From the NCBI GenBank assembly GCA_029257775.1, contig JARIAQ010000018.1, forward strand, positions 1 through 56,134: DNA of 56,134 bases. The letters are read 5' to 3'. This document shows, in pieces, positions 33,944 through 43,286 of this stretch. The stretch's first letter is position 1; every line of letters starts with the position of its first letter. The stretch comes from Blautia sp. Its GTDB lineage: Bacteria; Bacillota; Clostridia; Lachnospirales; Lachnospiraceae. The notes under the pieces were generated by a model. The model searched no databases. It saw only the letters and a program-made list of their open reading frames with translations, and was not told the DNA's origin. The position numbers and the translations under genes are program-made.

Positions 33944-34984
33944 TTATTTATATTTTTTAACCATTTCTTTAAAATCTGCAACAAAGTCTCTGACTGCGTT
34001 TTCATTGGTTGCCCATGAGGTACAGAAACGTAAGCAGGTATGTTCTTTGTCTGGTTTACACTGGAATGTGGTCAGGTATTTTTTGTTGATTTCCTCTGCC
34101 AGTGCATCTGGGAAAATTGGAAAAATTTGGTTTGTCGGTGCTTCACATAGAAGGGGAATGTTTTCTTTTTCAAAAATTTCTTTAATGGGTTTCATCATGT
34201 TGATGCTGTGAGCGCCGGCTTCAATATAGAGATTATTTTTAAATAGTTCTTCAAACTGAATACCTAAAAACCAGCCTTTTGCCAGAATCGCTCCTTTTTG
34301 TTTCATGTTGAAACGGAAACGTTCTTTGAAATCGTCATTTACAAGGACCAAGGCTTCTCCGAACATAGCGCCAACTTTTGTTCCGCCAATATAAAAAGCA
34401 TCGCAAAGCTTTGGTAAATCAGGAAAAGTAAGATGTGTTTCCTCTTTGGCGGCCAGTGCACAAGCAAGACGTGCACCATCTATATAAAAATACAGATCAT
34501 GACGTTTGCAGAAATCATATAAAGTTTCTAATTCTTCCTTTGTATAAACGGTTCCTACTTCTGTAGGATTGGAAACATATACAAGACGAGGGTCTACCCA
34601 GTGCTCATTTTCATGCATATCTAGAATAGGACGAATTAAATCAGGGGTTAGTTTTCCGTCGTTGGTAGGAATTGAGCATACTTTGTGTCCAGTTGCCTCA
34701 ATAGCTCCTGTCTCATGTGTGTTAATATGACCTGTTTCTGCACTGATAACCGCTTCAAAAGGTTTTAAAATGTGAGAAATAAAAGTTAGGTTGGTCAAAG
34801 TCCCCCCTGCAATAAAATGAATATCAACACTAAAGTCCTCCAGTGCTTCCTGAATGGAATCTTTGGCAGCGTTGGAGTGAGTATCCTGCCCATAGGAATG
34901 ATTTTGGTGATAGTTAATAGTCTCTAAGGCACGTAAAATGGCAGGTTGCATGCCTTCGCTATAATCATTCTGAAAGCTATACAT
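33944..34984 (-). CDS. Threonine aldolase / beta-eliminating lyase family protein
   Basis: A 346-residue PLP enzyme of fold type I. The PLP lysine is in FYIGGTKVGAMFGEALV, the Asp of the cofactor site in FYIDGARLACALA, and the N-terminal region NDYSEGMQPAILRAL is typical. The family cleaves L-threonine or allo-threonine to glycine and acetaldehyde, or phenylserine-like compounds. AGAGGATTTTAC precedes ATG. It lies 37 bases downstream of an AraC regulator on the same strand and is probably its target. Confidence 0.9.
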   Translation of the reverse strand: MYSFQNDYSEGMQPAILRALETINYHQNHSYGQDTHSNAAKDSIQEALEDFSVDIHFIAGGTLTNLTFISHILKPFEAVISAETGHINTHETGAIEATGHKVCSIPTNDGKLTPDLIRPILDMHENEHWVDPRLVYVSNPTEVGTVYTKEELETLYDFCKRHDLYFYIDGARLACALAAKEETHLTFPDLPKLCDAFYIGGTKVGAMFGEALVLVNDDFKERFRFNMKQKGAILAKGWFLGIQFEELFKNNLYIEAGAHSINMMKPIKEIFEKENIPLLCEAPTNQIFPIFPDALAEEINKKYLTTFQCKPDKEHTCLRFCTSWATNENAVRDFVADFKEMVKKYK

Positions 34985-35021
34985 GTAAAATCCTCTCTTT
35001 CTGTGAAAACATTATATGCTC

Positions 35022-35888
35022 CTATTTTACCATAGAATTATTGTGATTCCCATTTGAAAATTTTTGATTTTTAGCGCTTGTGTGAAAATGCTTTTTATAG
35101 GCCCTTGAAAAAGTAGAATAATTCTGAAAACCACTTAAATAACAGGCTTCTGTAACCGGGGTTCCTTCTTGTATCATGGTTCTGGCTAAAAAAAGCCGTT
35201 TAATCGTAATGTAATTACCCACTGTATAACCGGTAGATGCCTTGAATAGATGCATAAGATGGTAGCGGCTGATAAAGAAACGCTCTGATAGGCTGTCGAT
35301 ATTTAAGGAGTCAGAAAGATGATTATTAATATAATTTAAAATTAGAAGTATTTTTTCGTTTTGACAAGTATTATCTGGATAAATATTTTTCTGGTTTAGG
35401 GCAGCTCGGTTTAATAAAATGAGAAGTTCACAGACTAAAGTTTCCTGATATAGCTTTCCTGCGTACAGAGGAGTTTCTTTAATTTCTTTTTCTAAGCGTA
35501 ATAAAAGGTCAAAAATGTATTTCTGATAAAAGGAAGAAGCACGTATAACGTAAGATTGGTGTTTTCTGGCATTAGAAAAGCATAGAGAAAGGTCACTTTC
35601 CTGAAAACTTTTTAAAAATTGGGTAGAAAGATAAAGAATTTGTCTTTCGTAGCAAGTGTCTTTGTGTAACTGTGGACAGTGAATTTCTTCCGCAGGAATT
35701 AAAACAATATCTCCAGGAATAAGAGGGAAAGCCCGCCCTTCGATATGGTAGGTAACGTCTCCTTTGAGGAAAAAAAGAATTTTGTAAAATTCATGATAGT
35801 GGTAGCGAAAGTTTTGTTTAGAAGTAGTTTGCAAATGGAAATAATGAAAATTTTCAGTTAAATATCCTGTTTTTTGATACGTATCCAT
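35022..35888 (-). CDS. AraC family regulator
   Basis: A 288-residue regulator with an N-terminal cupin (FRYHYHEFYKILFFLKGDVTYHIEG and GDIVLIPAEEIHCPQ) and a C-terminal pair of helix-turn-helices (LNIDSLSERFFISRYHLMHLFKAS and PVTEACYLSGFQNYSTFSRAYKKHF). AAAGGAGAACT precedes ATG. A minus-strand promoter with -10 TATAAT (35909-35914) and -35 TTATTG (35931-35936) lies upstream. It probably controls the adjoining threonine aldolase family gene. Confidence 0.92.
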   Translation of the reverse strand: MDTYQKTGYLTENFHYFHLQTTSKQNFRYHYHEFYKILFFLKGDVTYHIEGRAFPLIPGDIVLIPAEEIHCPQLHKDTCYERQILYLSTQFLKSFQESDLSLCFSNARKHQSYVIRASSFYQKYIFDLLLRLEKEIKETPLYAGKLYQETLVCELLILLNRAALNQKNIYPDNTCQNEKILLILNYINNHLSDSLNIDSLSERFFISRYHLMHLFKASTGYTVGNYITIKRLFLARTMIQEGTPVTEACYLSGFQNYSTFSRAYKKHFHTSAKNQKFSNGNHNNSMVK

Positions 35889-36026
35889 AGTTCTCCTTTG
35901 TAAATAGCATTATATGCAATGTTTTTAACACAATAAGGGTATTATAACATAAAAGTGTTTGATACACTAATCATATAATAGATAATATATGGTTAAGAAA
36001 ATTTTTTTTGGGAGAAGGAATTAAGT

Positions 36027-36869
36027 ATGAAATTTTATAAATATCACAGTCTTGGAAATGATTATCTTGTGTATGATTGTAAGGAAAATGAGGAAATACT
36101 AGATCGGGAGAAGATTGTCAAACTTTGCAATCGCAATTATGGCATTGGGGCAGATGGAATTGTAGAAGGACCTTATGAAAAAGATGGGAAAATGTACGTG
36201 AAAGTTTATAATGCAGATGGTTCCGAAGCAGAACAGGGTGGAAATGCAATTCGTATTTTTGCTCATTATTTAAAAACTGTTAATGTAGTGCAAAGTGAGA
36301 GTTTTTCTCTTTATACAAGAGGGGGAGAAGTGGAACTACGTTTTTTAAATAGAGAGGGAACAAGGATTCAAATGACAATGGGGCAGTTATCTTTTGACAG
36401 TGAAAAAATAGGGCTTACCGGACCTAAGCGAGAGGCACTTCATGAGTATTTTAACTTTGGTGGGGAAGAGTATGAATGTACCTGTGTGTCAGTAGGAAAT
36501 CCTCATTGTGTGATTCTTGCAGATGAAATTTCAAGAGCGAAGGTTTGTGGAATTGGGAAATATTCAGAAGGAGCAGACTATTTTCCAGAGAGAATTAATA
36601 CACAACTGGTAAAGGTATTGGATAAGAATAATATTCAAATAGAAATTTTTGAAAGAGGTGTAGGATATACTTTATCATCAGGGACTTGTAGCTGCGCAGC
36701 GGCAGGGGCTGCTTATAAATTAGGTCTGATTGACTCCGATGTTATGGTTCACACACCAGGGGGAAAATTATGGACACAGATTGATGAAAACTTAAATGTG
36801 AAAATGATCGGAAGTGTCAAGGGGATTTGTAAAATTGAATTGTTTGAAGATTTCTTCAGACAGATGTAG
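36027..36869 (+). CDS. DapF-family protein lacking both catalytic cysteines
   Basis: A 280-residue protein clearly homologous to diaminopimelate epimerase, with KYHSLGNDYLVYD at the start and the conserved CNRNYGIGADGIV, NADGSEAE and GNPHCVI segments. The two catalytic cysteines are changed: the QCGN site reads QGGN (Cys to Gly71) and the ACGxG site reads SSGTC (Cys to Ser218). The substrate Glu of the GAGET segment is Tyr214. Cys221 and Cys223 remain nearby. The usual two-base cysteine mechanism is therefore unlikely. It may have another isomerase or lyase reaction or a binding role. Confidence 0.85.
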   Translation: MKFYKYHSLGNDYLVYDCKENEEILDREKIVKLCNRNYGIGADGIVEGPYEKDGKMYVKVYNADGSEAEQGGNAIRIFAHYLKTVNVVQSESFSLYTRGGEVELRFLNREGTRIQMTMGQLSFDSEKIGLTGPKREALHEYFNFGGEEYECTCVSVGNPHCVILADEISRAKVCGIGKYSEGADYFPERINTQLVKVLDKNNIQIEIFERGVGYTLSSGTCSCAAAGAAYKLGLIDSDVMVHTPGGKLWTQIDENLNVKMIGSVKGICKIELFEDFFRQM

Positions 36870-36887
36870 GAATATGGTGCAAAATAT

Positions 36888-36961
36888 TTGCTCTTTTTAA
36901 GGCAAATGTGTTATACTTACCAACAGGGATGGGGGCGGAAGCAGGACTTTCGTCCCCTTTT
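36888..36961 (+). promoter_or_regulatory. Promoter and 5' hairpin of the first CobW gene
   Basis: TTGCTC (36888-36893), an 18-base spacer and TATACT (36912-36917) form a promoter after dapF-like. The predicted transcript begins just before an 11-pair hairpin (36931-36941 and 36947-36957) followed by TTTT. The hairpin may terminate the upstream gene, protect the 5' end or act as an attenuator. Confidence 0.5.
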
Positions 36962-37002
36962 AAAATATAGATATGATTTTATAGAAAGAGGAGATGGATC
37001 TA

Positions 37003-38076
37003 ATGACAAAAATTGACATTTTTTCAGGATTTCTTGGTGCAGGTAAAACAACTTTAATAAAAAAAATGCTTACAGAAGCATATAAAGGGGAACAGGTAGT
37101 TCTTATTGAAAACGAGTTTGGTGAAATTGGTATTGATGGAGGTTTTTTAAAAGAAGCTGGTATTGAAATTCGTGAAATGAATTCTGGTTGTATTTGCTGT
37201 TCTTTAGTAGGAGATTTTGGTGAGGCATTAAAAGAAGTTATTGAAAAATATCATCCAGATAGAATTATTATTGAGCCATCAGGTGTAGGAAAGCTTTCAG
37301 ATGTAATCAAAGCTGTTCAGAAAGTAGAAGATGCCATTGATATTAAATTAAACAGTTTTACAACAGTTGTAGATGTTACAAAGTGTAAAATGTATATGAA
37401 AAATTTTGGTGAATTTTTCAGTAACCAAATTGAATATGCAGGAACAATTATTTTAAGTAGAACAGATACGGAGAAAGCAACAGAAGAAAAAGTTGTAAAA
37501 GCTGTGGAGATTATCCGATCTTTAAATAAAAAGGCAGCAGTTATTACAACACCTGTAGAGAAATTAACAGGAGAAAAAATTCTGGATATTATGGAAAATA
37601 ATCGTTCTTTAGAAAAAGAACTTATGGAAGAAGAAACTTGTCCAGTATGCGGTGGGCATCATGACCACCATGATCACCATGACCATCATCACCACGATCA
37701 TGAAGAATGTGGCTGTGGACATGATCATCATCACCATGATCATGAAGAATGCGGTTGTGGACATGACCATCATCATGATCACCATGATCATCACCATGCA
37801 GACGAAGTGTTTACAAGCTGGGGTAAGGAAACAATAAAGACATATACACAGGAAGAAATTAAAAACATTTTAGATACTCTTTCTAATGATGAAAACTATG
37901 GAATGATTTTAAGAGCTAAGGGTATGGTAGAAGGAAAAGACGGACAGTGGATTTACTTTGATATGGTGCCAGGAGAAGCGGATATTAGAGAAGGTTCTGC
38001 AGAGTATACAGGACGTATTTGTGTTATTGGTTCTAAAATACAGGAAGACAAGCTGTCAGAATTATTTGGCATTTAA
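37003..38076 (+). CDS. CobW/COG0523 GTPase with His-rich metal loop
   Basis: A 357-residue G3E GTPase, probably a metal chaperone or insertase for Zn, Co or Ni. G1 is GFLGAGKTT (residues 9-17), the metal motif CxCC is at C63-C66 (SGCICCSL), and the C-terminal CobW domain follows. Residues ~217-267 form a His/Asp-rich loop with two copies of HDHEECGCGHDHHH-type modules, ideal for metal binding. ATG 37003 is chosen because GAGGAG lies nine bases upstream. ATG 36994 is too close. It is followed 30 bases later by a second COG0523-like gene. Confidence 0.92.
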   Translation: MTKIDIFSGFLGAGKTTLIKKMLTEAYKGEQVVLIENEFGEIGIDGGFLKEAGIEIREMNSGCICCSLVGDFGEALKEVIEKYHPDRIIIEPSGVGKLSDVIKAVQKVEDAIDIKLNSFTTVVDVTKCKMYMKNFGEFFSNQIEYAGTIILSRTDTEKATEEKVVKAVEIIRSLNKKAAVITTPVEKLTGEKILDIMENNRSLEKELMEEETCPVCGGHHDHHDHHDHHHHDHEECGCGHDHHHHDHEECGCGHDHHHDHHDHHHADEVFTSWGKETIKTYTQEEIKNILDTLSNDENYGMILRAKGMVEGKDGQWIYFDMVPGEADIREGSAEYTGRICVIGSKIQEDKLSELFGI

Positions 38077-38106
38077 TATTTGAATAGCAAAAGGGAGAGA
38101 ATAGAA

Positions 38107-39057
38107 ATGGATGAAATCAGAGTGCCTATATATTTTATGGCAGGATTTTTAGAAAGTGGAAAATCAACATTTTTAGATTTTACCATTGCCCAAGATTATT
38201 TTCAGATAGAAGGCAATACCCTTTTAATTCTATGTGAAGAAGGGGAAGTAGAGTTTGATGAAAAAATGCTAAAGAAGACCAGAACTTCAGTAGAAGTGTT
38301 GGATAGCCTTGATGAATTGACACCAGAAAGACTGGTGGCATATGACGCATTTTATAGTCCTGAGAGAGTGATTATAGAATATAATGGGATGTGGCAAGTA
38401 AGTAAATTCGAAGAGTTGCAACTTCCAAAGGATTGGGGGATTGTGCAGCATATTGTTACAGTAGATGCCAGTACCTTTCAGGTGTATATGAATAATATGA
38501 AATCTCTGTTTGTGGAAATGGTAAGAAATGCGGATATGGTATTATTTAATCGTTGTTCTATGGATATGCCGCTTGCTTCCTTTAGGAGAAGTGTCAAAGT
38601 AGTGAATCAGGGTGCAGAGATTATTTTCGAGGATGAAGAAGGGGAAATTGAAGATATTTTTGCAGAAAAAATGCCGTTTGATGTAGATGCAGACGTTATT
38701 GAAATCATGGATGAAGATTATGGAATCTGGTTTGTAGATGCCATGGATCACCCAGAAACTTACAAAGGAAAAAAGGTTGCATTTACGGGAATGGTGTTAA
38801 AATCAAGAGAATTTCCGAAAAATGTCTTTGTTCCCGGAAGAATGGCAATGACCTGCTGTGCAGATGATACCAGTTTTATTGGTTATATTTGTAAAAGTCC
38901 TGAGGCAAAGACTTTGCGTACTGGTAAGTGGGTAAAAGTAGTGGCAGAGGTAGACTATGAGTACGTTTCCTCTTATCAGAAAGAAGGACCGGTACTGACA
39001 GCCATTTCTGTGGAAGAGACCGAACCTTTAGAACAAGAATTGGTATATTTTAACTAA
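38107..39057 (+). CDS. CobW-like GTPase fused to a YcgQ/TIGR03943-like domain
   Basis: A 316-residue two-part protein. Residues ~1-190 resemble a COG0523 P-loop domain with G1 GFLESGKST (13-21), but the CxCC metal motif is absent. Residues ~205-316 (WFVDAMDHPETYKGKKVAFTG, PGRMAMTCCADDTSFIGY with C250-C251, and GKWVKVVAEV) match the C-terminal domain of YcgQ/TIGR03943 proteins, partners of the YcgR permease in zinc-responsive operons. ATG 38107 follows GGGAG. It is cotranscribed with the His-rich GTPase. A role in metal trafficking is inferred. Confidence 0.75.
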   Translation: MDEIRVPIYFMAGFLESGKSTFLDFTIAQDYFQIEGNTLLILCEEGEVEFDEKMLKKTRTSVEVLDSLDELTPERLVAYDAFYSPERVIIEYNGMWQVSKFEELQLPKDWGIVQHIVTVDASTFQVYMNNMKSLFVEMVRNADMVLFNRCSMDMPLASFRRSVKVVNQGAEIIFEDEEGEIEDIFAEKMPFDVDADVIEIMDEDYGIWFVDAMDHPETYKGKKVAFTGMVLKSREFPKNVFVPGRMAMTCCADDTSFIGYICKSPEAKTLRTGKWVKVVAEVDYEYVSSYQKEGPVLTAISVEETEPLEQELVYFN

Positions 39058-39067
39058 GGAGAGGTAT

Positions 39068-39655
39068 ATGTTATTAATAGCAGGACTTGGAAACCCAGGA
39101 AAACAGTATGAAAAAACCAGACACAATATGGGTTTTGATGTTGTAGATGAATTGATTGATCGCCATGGAATTCCTCAGGGAGGCATTGCTCATAAAGCTT
39201 TGTATGGGAAAGGAATGATTGGTGGAGAAAAGGTAATTGTGGAAAAGCCTTTGACTTATATGAATTTAAGTGGAGAGTCTGTCAGGGAATTTATTGATTA
39301 CTATAAAATGGATCCGGAAACGGAAATGATTGTCATTTATGATGATATTGATTTAGAGCCAGGACAGATTCGTATTCGGAAAAAGGGAAGTGCTGGTGGG
39401 CATAATGGAATTAAAAATATTATTGCACAGTTGGGCACACAGAATTTTTATCGTATTAAGGTAGGCGTAGGTGCAAAACCCAAGGGATGGGATTTGGCAG
39501 ATTATGTGTTAGGACGATTTTCTCTGAAAGAGAGAGAGGTTGTAGATGCTGCAATCCGAGATGCGGCAGATGCGGTAGAAATGATTATAGAAAAGGGAAT
39601 TGATGCAGCAATGAATCACTATAATGGTTCAGGAAAAAAGAAAAAAGAGGAGTAA
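39068..39655 (+). CDS. pth: Peptidyl-tRNA hydrolase
   Basis: A 195-residue cytoplasmic enzyme that frees peptides from stalled peptidyl-tRNA. GLGNPGKQYEKTRHNMGF carries the catalytic His, with LTYMNLSGESV and the IYDDIDLEPGQIRIRKKGSAGGHNG loop intact. The C-terminus has a Lys-rich extension (GSGKKKKEE). AAGGAGAGGTAT precedes ATG. It directly precedes mfd, as in many Firmicutes. Confidence 0.96.
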   Translation: MLLIAGLGNPGKQYEKTRHNMGFDVVDELIDRHGIPQGGIAHKALYGKGMIGGEKVIVEKPLTYMNLSGESVREFIDYYKMDPETEMIVIYDDIDLEPGQIRIRKKGSAGGHNGIKNIIAQLGTQNFYRIKVGVGAKPKGWDLADYVLGRFSLKEREVVDAAIRDAADAVEMIIEKGIDAAMNHYNGSGKKKKEE

Positions 39656-39659
39656 AATC

Positions 39660-42600
39660 ATGCAGGTATTCATGCAGCCCTTGGAAAATCTGAAGGAATT
39701 TGAAGAAATTATACAAAAGCTTCCAAAAAACAAAGGTATCTTACAGCTTTCAGGCTGTGTGGAATCTCAAAAAGCCCATATAATATATGGGCTTTTTGAA
39801 TCAATGAAAAAAAAGACAGAAAAGAAAAATCAAAACTGTTTAATTATTACAGAAAATGATTTAAAAGCTAAGGAACTTTATGAGGATTATCGTCTTTATA
39901 ATCGAGATGTGATGCTTTATCCTGCCAAAGATTTAATTTTCTTTGAAGCAGATGTACATGGAAATCTTCTGACGAAAGAAAGAATGAAAGTTTTGGCAGC
40001 TCTCATGGAGAAAAGAGGAATTACAGTTATCACTAGCATAGCTGGTTGTATGGATAATCTTCTTCCGTTTGATGTTATAGAAAAGCATATATTGCATTTT
40101 CGAAATGATAGCTCTTTAGATATGGATGATTTAAAAAAGCAGCTTTTAGGTATGGGATATGAAAAAAATGCACAAGTAGAAATGCCAGGACAGTTTGCTG
40201 CTCGAGGGGGATTGATTGATATTTTCCCATTGACAGAAGAAAATCCTGTGCGCATTGAACTTTGGGGTGATGAAATTGATTCTATTCGAAGTTTTGATGC
40301 AGAAAGTCAGCGTTCTATTGAAAATTTGGAGGAAATTACTATTTATCCTGCATCGGAGCTGCTTTTAAGTGATGAGGTTTTAAAAAAAGGAATTAAAAAA
40401 ATTCAAAAAGATTGTGATGAAGCAGTAGGGAAGTTTCGAAATGCTTTTTTAACAGAGGAAGCGGGGAGATTAAAGCAGACGGTGACAGAAGCTTTGGAGA
40501 ATCTTACAGAGTTTCATGATTTTTCAGCAGCAGAGCATTTTCTTCGGTATTTTTATAAGGATGTTGTAACCTTTTTAGATTATTTTGACACAGAGAATAC
40601 CTTGCTTTTATTAGATGAGACCAATCGTTTGCTGGAGCAGGCAAAGGCTGTAGAAACAGAGTTTCGAGAGAGCATGGAACACAGACTGGAGAAAGGATAT
40701 CTGTTAGGGGGACAGACTGATCTGTTAATCAGTGCCAAACAGATACAGCAGAAAATTAACAGGAAAAATGCAGTTTCTCTTTGTACCATTGACCAGCATA
40801 AAGGTGAGTGGAACATTACGGAACAGTATTATATAACAGCAAAGTCGGTGAGCCCTTATAACAATAGTTTTGAACTTTTAGTAAAGGATTTAAAACGTTT
40901 TAAAAAAGAAGGATATAGTGTGCTGTTATTGTCAGGATCCCGGACACGTGCAGCACGTCTTGCAGAAGATTTACAGAACGAGGGATTGAATAGTTTTTAC
41001 ACAGAGGATATGGATAGAGTTGTGAAACCGGGGGAAATTATGACGGCTTTTGGTCGTGCAAAGAAAGGTTTTGAATATCCTCTGATTAAATTTGTATTGA
41101 TTACAGAATCTGATATTTTTGGTCAGGAAAAGAAGAAAAAGAGGAAAAAATCTCAATATAGTGGAAAGAAAATACAAAGTTTTAGTGAGCTTAGTATTGG
41201 AGATTATGTTGTTCATGAAAATCATGGACTTGGAGTCTATAAAGGGATTGAAAAAATTACTGTAGATAAAGTTGCAAAAGATTATATTAAAATTGAATAT
41301 GCCAAGGGAAGTACTTTATATATTCTTCCTAATCAGCTGGATATGCTGCAAAAGTATGCAGGTGCAGATGCTAAAGCACCTAAGTTGAATAAGCTGGGTG
41401 GACAGGAATGGAAGAAGACCAAGACAAAGGTTCGTGGTGCTGTTAAAAACATTGCTAAAGATTTAGTTCGTCTCTATGCCACAAGGCAGGCTACCCAGGG
41501 ATTCCAATATGAGCCAGATACGGTATGGCAAAGGGAGTTTGAGGAAATGTTTCCTTTTGAGGAAACAGATGATCAGTTGATGGCAATTCAAGCTGCAAAG
41601 GCGGACATGGAAAGTAAGAAAATTATGGACCGTCTGATTTGTGGTGATGTAGGCTATGGGAAGACGGAAATCGCCATTCGTATTGCCTTTAAGGCTGCAC
41701 AGGAGGGAAAACAGGTGGTTTATCTTGTCCCTACTACGATTTTAGCACAGCAGCATTATAATACTTTTGTACAAAGAATGAAGGATTTTCCGGTAAGAGT
41801 AGATTTGTTATGCCGTTTCCGTACACCGGCACAGCAAAAAAAGACCATTGCAGATACTCAAAAAGGTTTGGTAGATATTCTTATTGGAACCCATAGAGTT
41901 CTTTCGGAAGATATAAAGTTTAAAGATTTGGGACTTTTGATCATAGATGAGGAGCAGCGTTTTGGTGTTACCCACAAGGAAAAAATTAAGAAACTGAAAG
42001 AAAATATTGATGTTCTTACTTTAACTGCTACACCGATTCCAAGAACCTTGCATATGAGTCTGATTGGTATTCGTGATATGAGTGTGTTAGAGGAAGCACC
42101 CATGGACCGTATGCCTATTCAGACGTATGTTATGGAATACAATGAGGAGTTGGTGCGTGAAGCAATTAGCAGAGAATTAGCAAGAGGCGGACAGGTTTAT
42201 TATGTTTATAATCGCGTAAATGATATTGATGAAATTACAAATCGTGTGGCAAAATTAGTACCGGAAGCTAATGTGGCATTTGCCCATGGACAGATGCATG
42301 AGCATCAGTTGGAAAAAATTATGTACAGTTTTATTAATGGGGAGATCGATGTTCTGGTTTCTACTACGATTATTGAAACCGGTCTGGACATTTCTAATGC
42401 CAATACCATGATTATTCATGACGCAGACCAGATGGGGCTTTCTCAGCTTTACCAGTTACGAGGAAGAGTGGGACGTTCCAACAGGACTGCTTATGCATTT
42501 TTGATGTATAAGAAAAATAAGATGTTGAAAGAAGTAGCAGAAAAGCGGCTTCATGCAATTCGTGAATTTACAGATTTAGGAAGTGGATTTAAAATTGCTA

Positions 42601-43208
42601 TGAGGGACTTGGAAATCCGTGGTGCAGGAAATTTGTTAGGTGCAGAACAGCATGGACATATGCAAGCAGTGGGGTATGATTTGTATTGTAAAATGCTAGA
42701 TGAAGCTGTACGGGAAGAAAAGGGACTAAAGCAGCAAGAAGACTTTGAAACTGCTATTGATTTGGAAGTGAATGCTTTTATTCCACCAAAATATATTCCA
42801 AATGAGTATCAAAAGCTAGATGTTTACAAAAGAATTGCAAGTATTGAATCAGAAGAAGAATATGAAGATATGGTAGAAGAACTTATGGATCGCTTTGGGG
42901 AGCTACCGAAAGCAGTTCAGAATCTTCTGGTTATTGCCAATTTAAAGGCCCTTGCTCATAAAGCTTATATTAGAGAAATTAAGCAAAACGGGACAGATGT
43001 GAAGATTACTATGTTCGAAAGAGCGAAAATTGATGGGGCAGGATTTCCACAGATTTTGGATAAATATAAGAATAATTTAAAAATGAAATTAGATGAGGTA
43101 CCATATTTTCTAGTATCTTTAAGGGGAAGAAAACCAAAAGAAATTTTAGATGTACTGAGTATTCTTCATGATATTTTAATGGATTTTCAAAAGCTGATAC
43201 TGAAATAA
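39660..43208 (+). CDS. mfd: Transcription-repair coupling factor Mfd
   Basis: A 1182-residue DNA translocase that removes stalled RNA polymerase and recruits UvrA. It has an N-terminal UvrB-like region, an RNA-polymerase-interacting domain (IGDYVVHENHGLGVYKGIE), superfamily 2 helicase motifs (GDVGYGKTEIAIR near residue 662, DEEQRFG, TATPIPRTL) and the C-terminal TRCF domain. ATG 39660 is preceded by GAGGAGTAAAATC. The longer frame would overlap pth without a better site. Length is normal. Confidence 0.96.
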   Translation: MQVFMQPLENLKEFEEIIQKLPKNKGILQLSGCVESQKAHIIYGLFESMKKKTEKKNQNCLIITENDLKAKELYEDYRLYNRDVMLYPAKDLIFFEADVHGNLLTKERMKVLAALMEKRGITVITSIAGCMDNLLPFDVIEKHILHFRNDSSLDMDDLKKQLLGMGYEKNAQVEMPGQFAARGGLIDIFPLTEENPVRIELWGDEIDSIRSFDAESQRSIENLEEITIYPASELLLSDEVLKKGIKKIQKDCDEAVGKFRNAFLTEEAGRLKQTVTEALENLTEFHDFSAAEHFLRYFYKDVVTFLDYFDTENTLLLLDETNRLLEQAKAVETEFRESMEHRLEKGYLLGGQTDLLISAKQIQQKINRKNAVSLCTIDQHKGEWNITEQYYITAKSVSPYNNSFELLVKDLKRFKKEGYSVLLLSGSRTRAARLAEDLQNEGLNSFYTEDMDRVVKPGEIMTAFGRAKKGFEYPLIKFVLITESDIFGQEKKKKRKKSQYSGKKIQSFSELSIGDYVVHENHGLGVYKGIEKITVDKVAKDYIKIEYAKGSTLYILPNQLDMLQKYAGADAKAPKLNKLGGQEWKKTKTKVRGAVKNIAKDLVRLYATRQATQGFQYEPDTVWQREFEEMFPFEETDDQLMAIQAAKADMESKKIMDRLICGDVGYGKTEIAIRIAFKAAQEGKQVVYLVPTTILAQQHYNTFVQRMKDFPVRVDLLCRFRTPAQQKKTIADTQKGLVDILIGTHRVLSEDIKFKDLGLLIIDEEQRFGVTHKEKIKKLKENIDVLTLTATPIPRTLHMSLIGIRDMSVLEEAPMDRMPIQTYVMEYNEELVREAISRELARGGQVYYVYNRVNDIDEITNRVAKLVPEANVAFAHGQMHEHQLEKIMYSFINGEIDVLVSTTIIETGLDISNANTMIIHDADQMGLSQLYQLRGRVGRSNRTAYAFLMYKKNKMLKEVAEKRLHAIREFTDLGSGFKIAMRDLEIRGAGNLLGAEQHGHMQAVGYDLYCKMLDEAVREEKGLKQQEDFETAIDLEVNAFIPPKYIPNEYQKLDVYKRIASIESEEEYEDMVEELMDRFGELPKAVQNLLVIANLKALAHKAYIREIKQNGTDVKITMFERAKIDGAGFPQILDKYKNNLKMKLDEVPYFLVSLRGRKPKEILDVLSILHDILMDFQKLILK

Positions 43209-43211
43209 TTC

Positions 43212-43240
43212 TTGCTCATGGAAGAAAAAACGTCTATAAT
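43212..43240 (+). promoter_or_regulatory. Promoter for the PrsA-like lipoprotein
   Basis: TTGCTC (43212-43217), a 17-base spacer and TATAAT (43235-43240) lie immediately after mfd. Confidence 0.65.
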
Positions 43241-43286
43241 GAAACAAGATATTGATACCTAAAAAGGGGATTTATAGGAGGAAGTT

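Noticed and set aside
37609-37797. Met/Val/Ile-rich antisense frame across the His-rich loop
   Set aside because: It is an artefact of reading the repeated CAT/GAT codons of the CobW His-rich region on the other strand.
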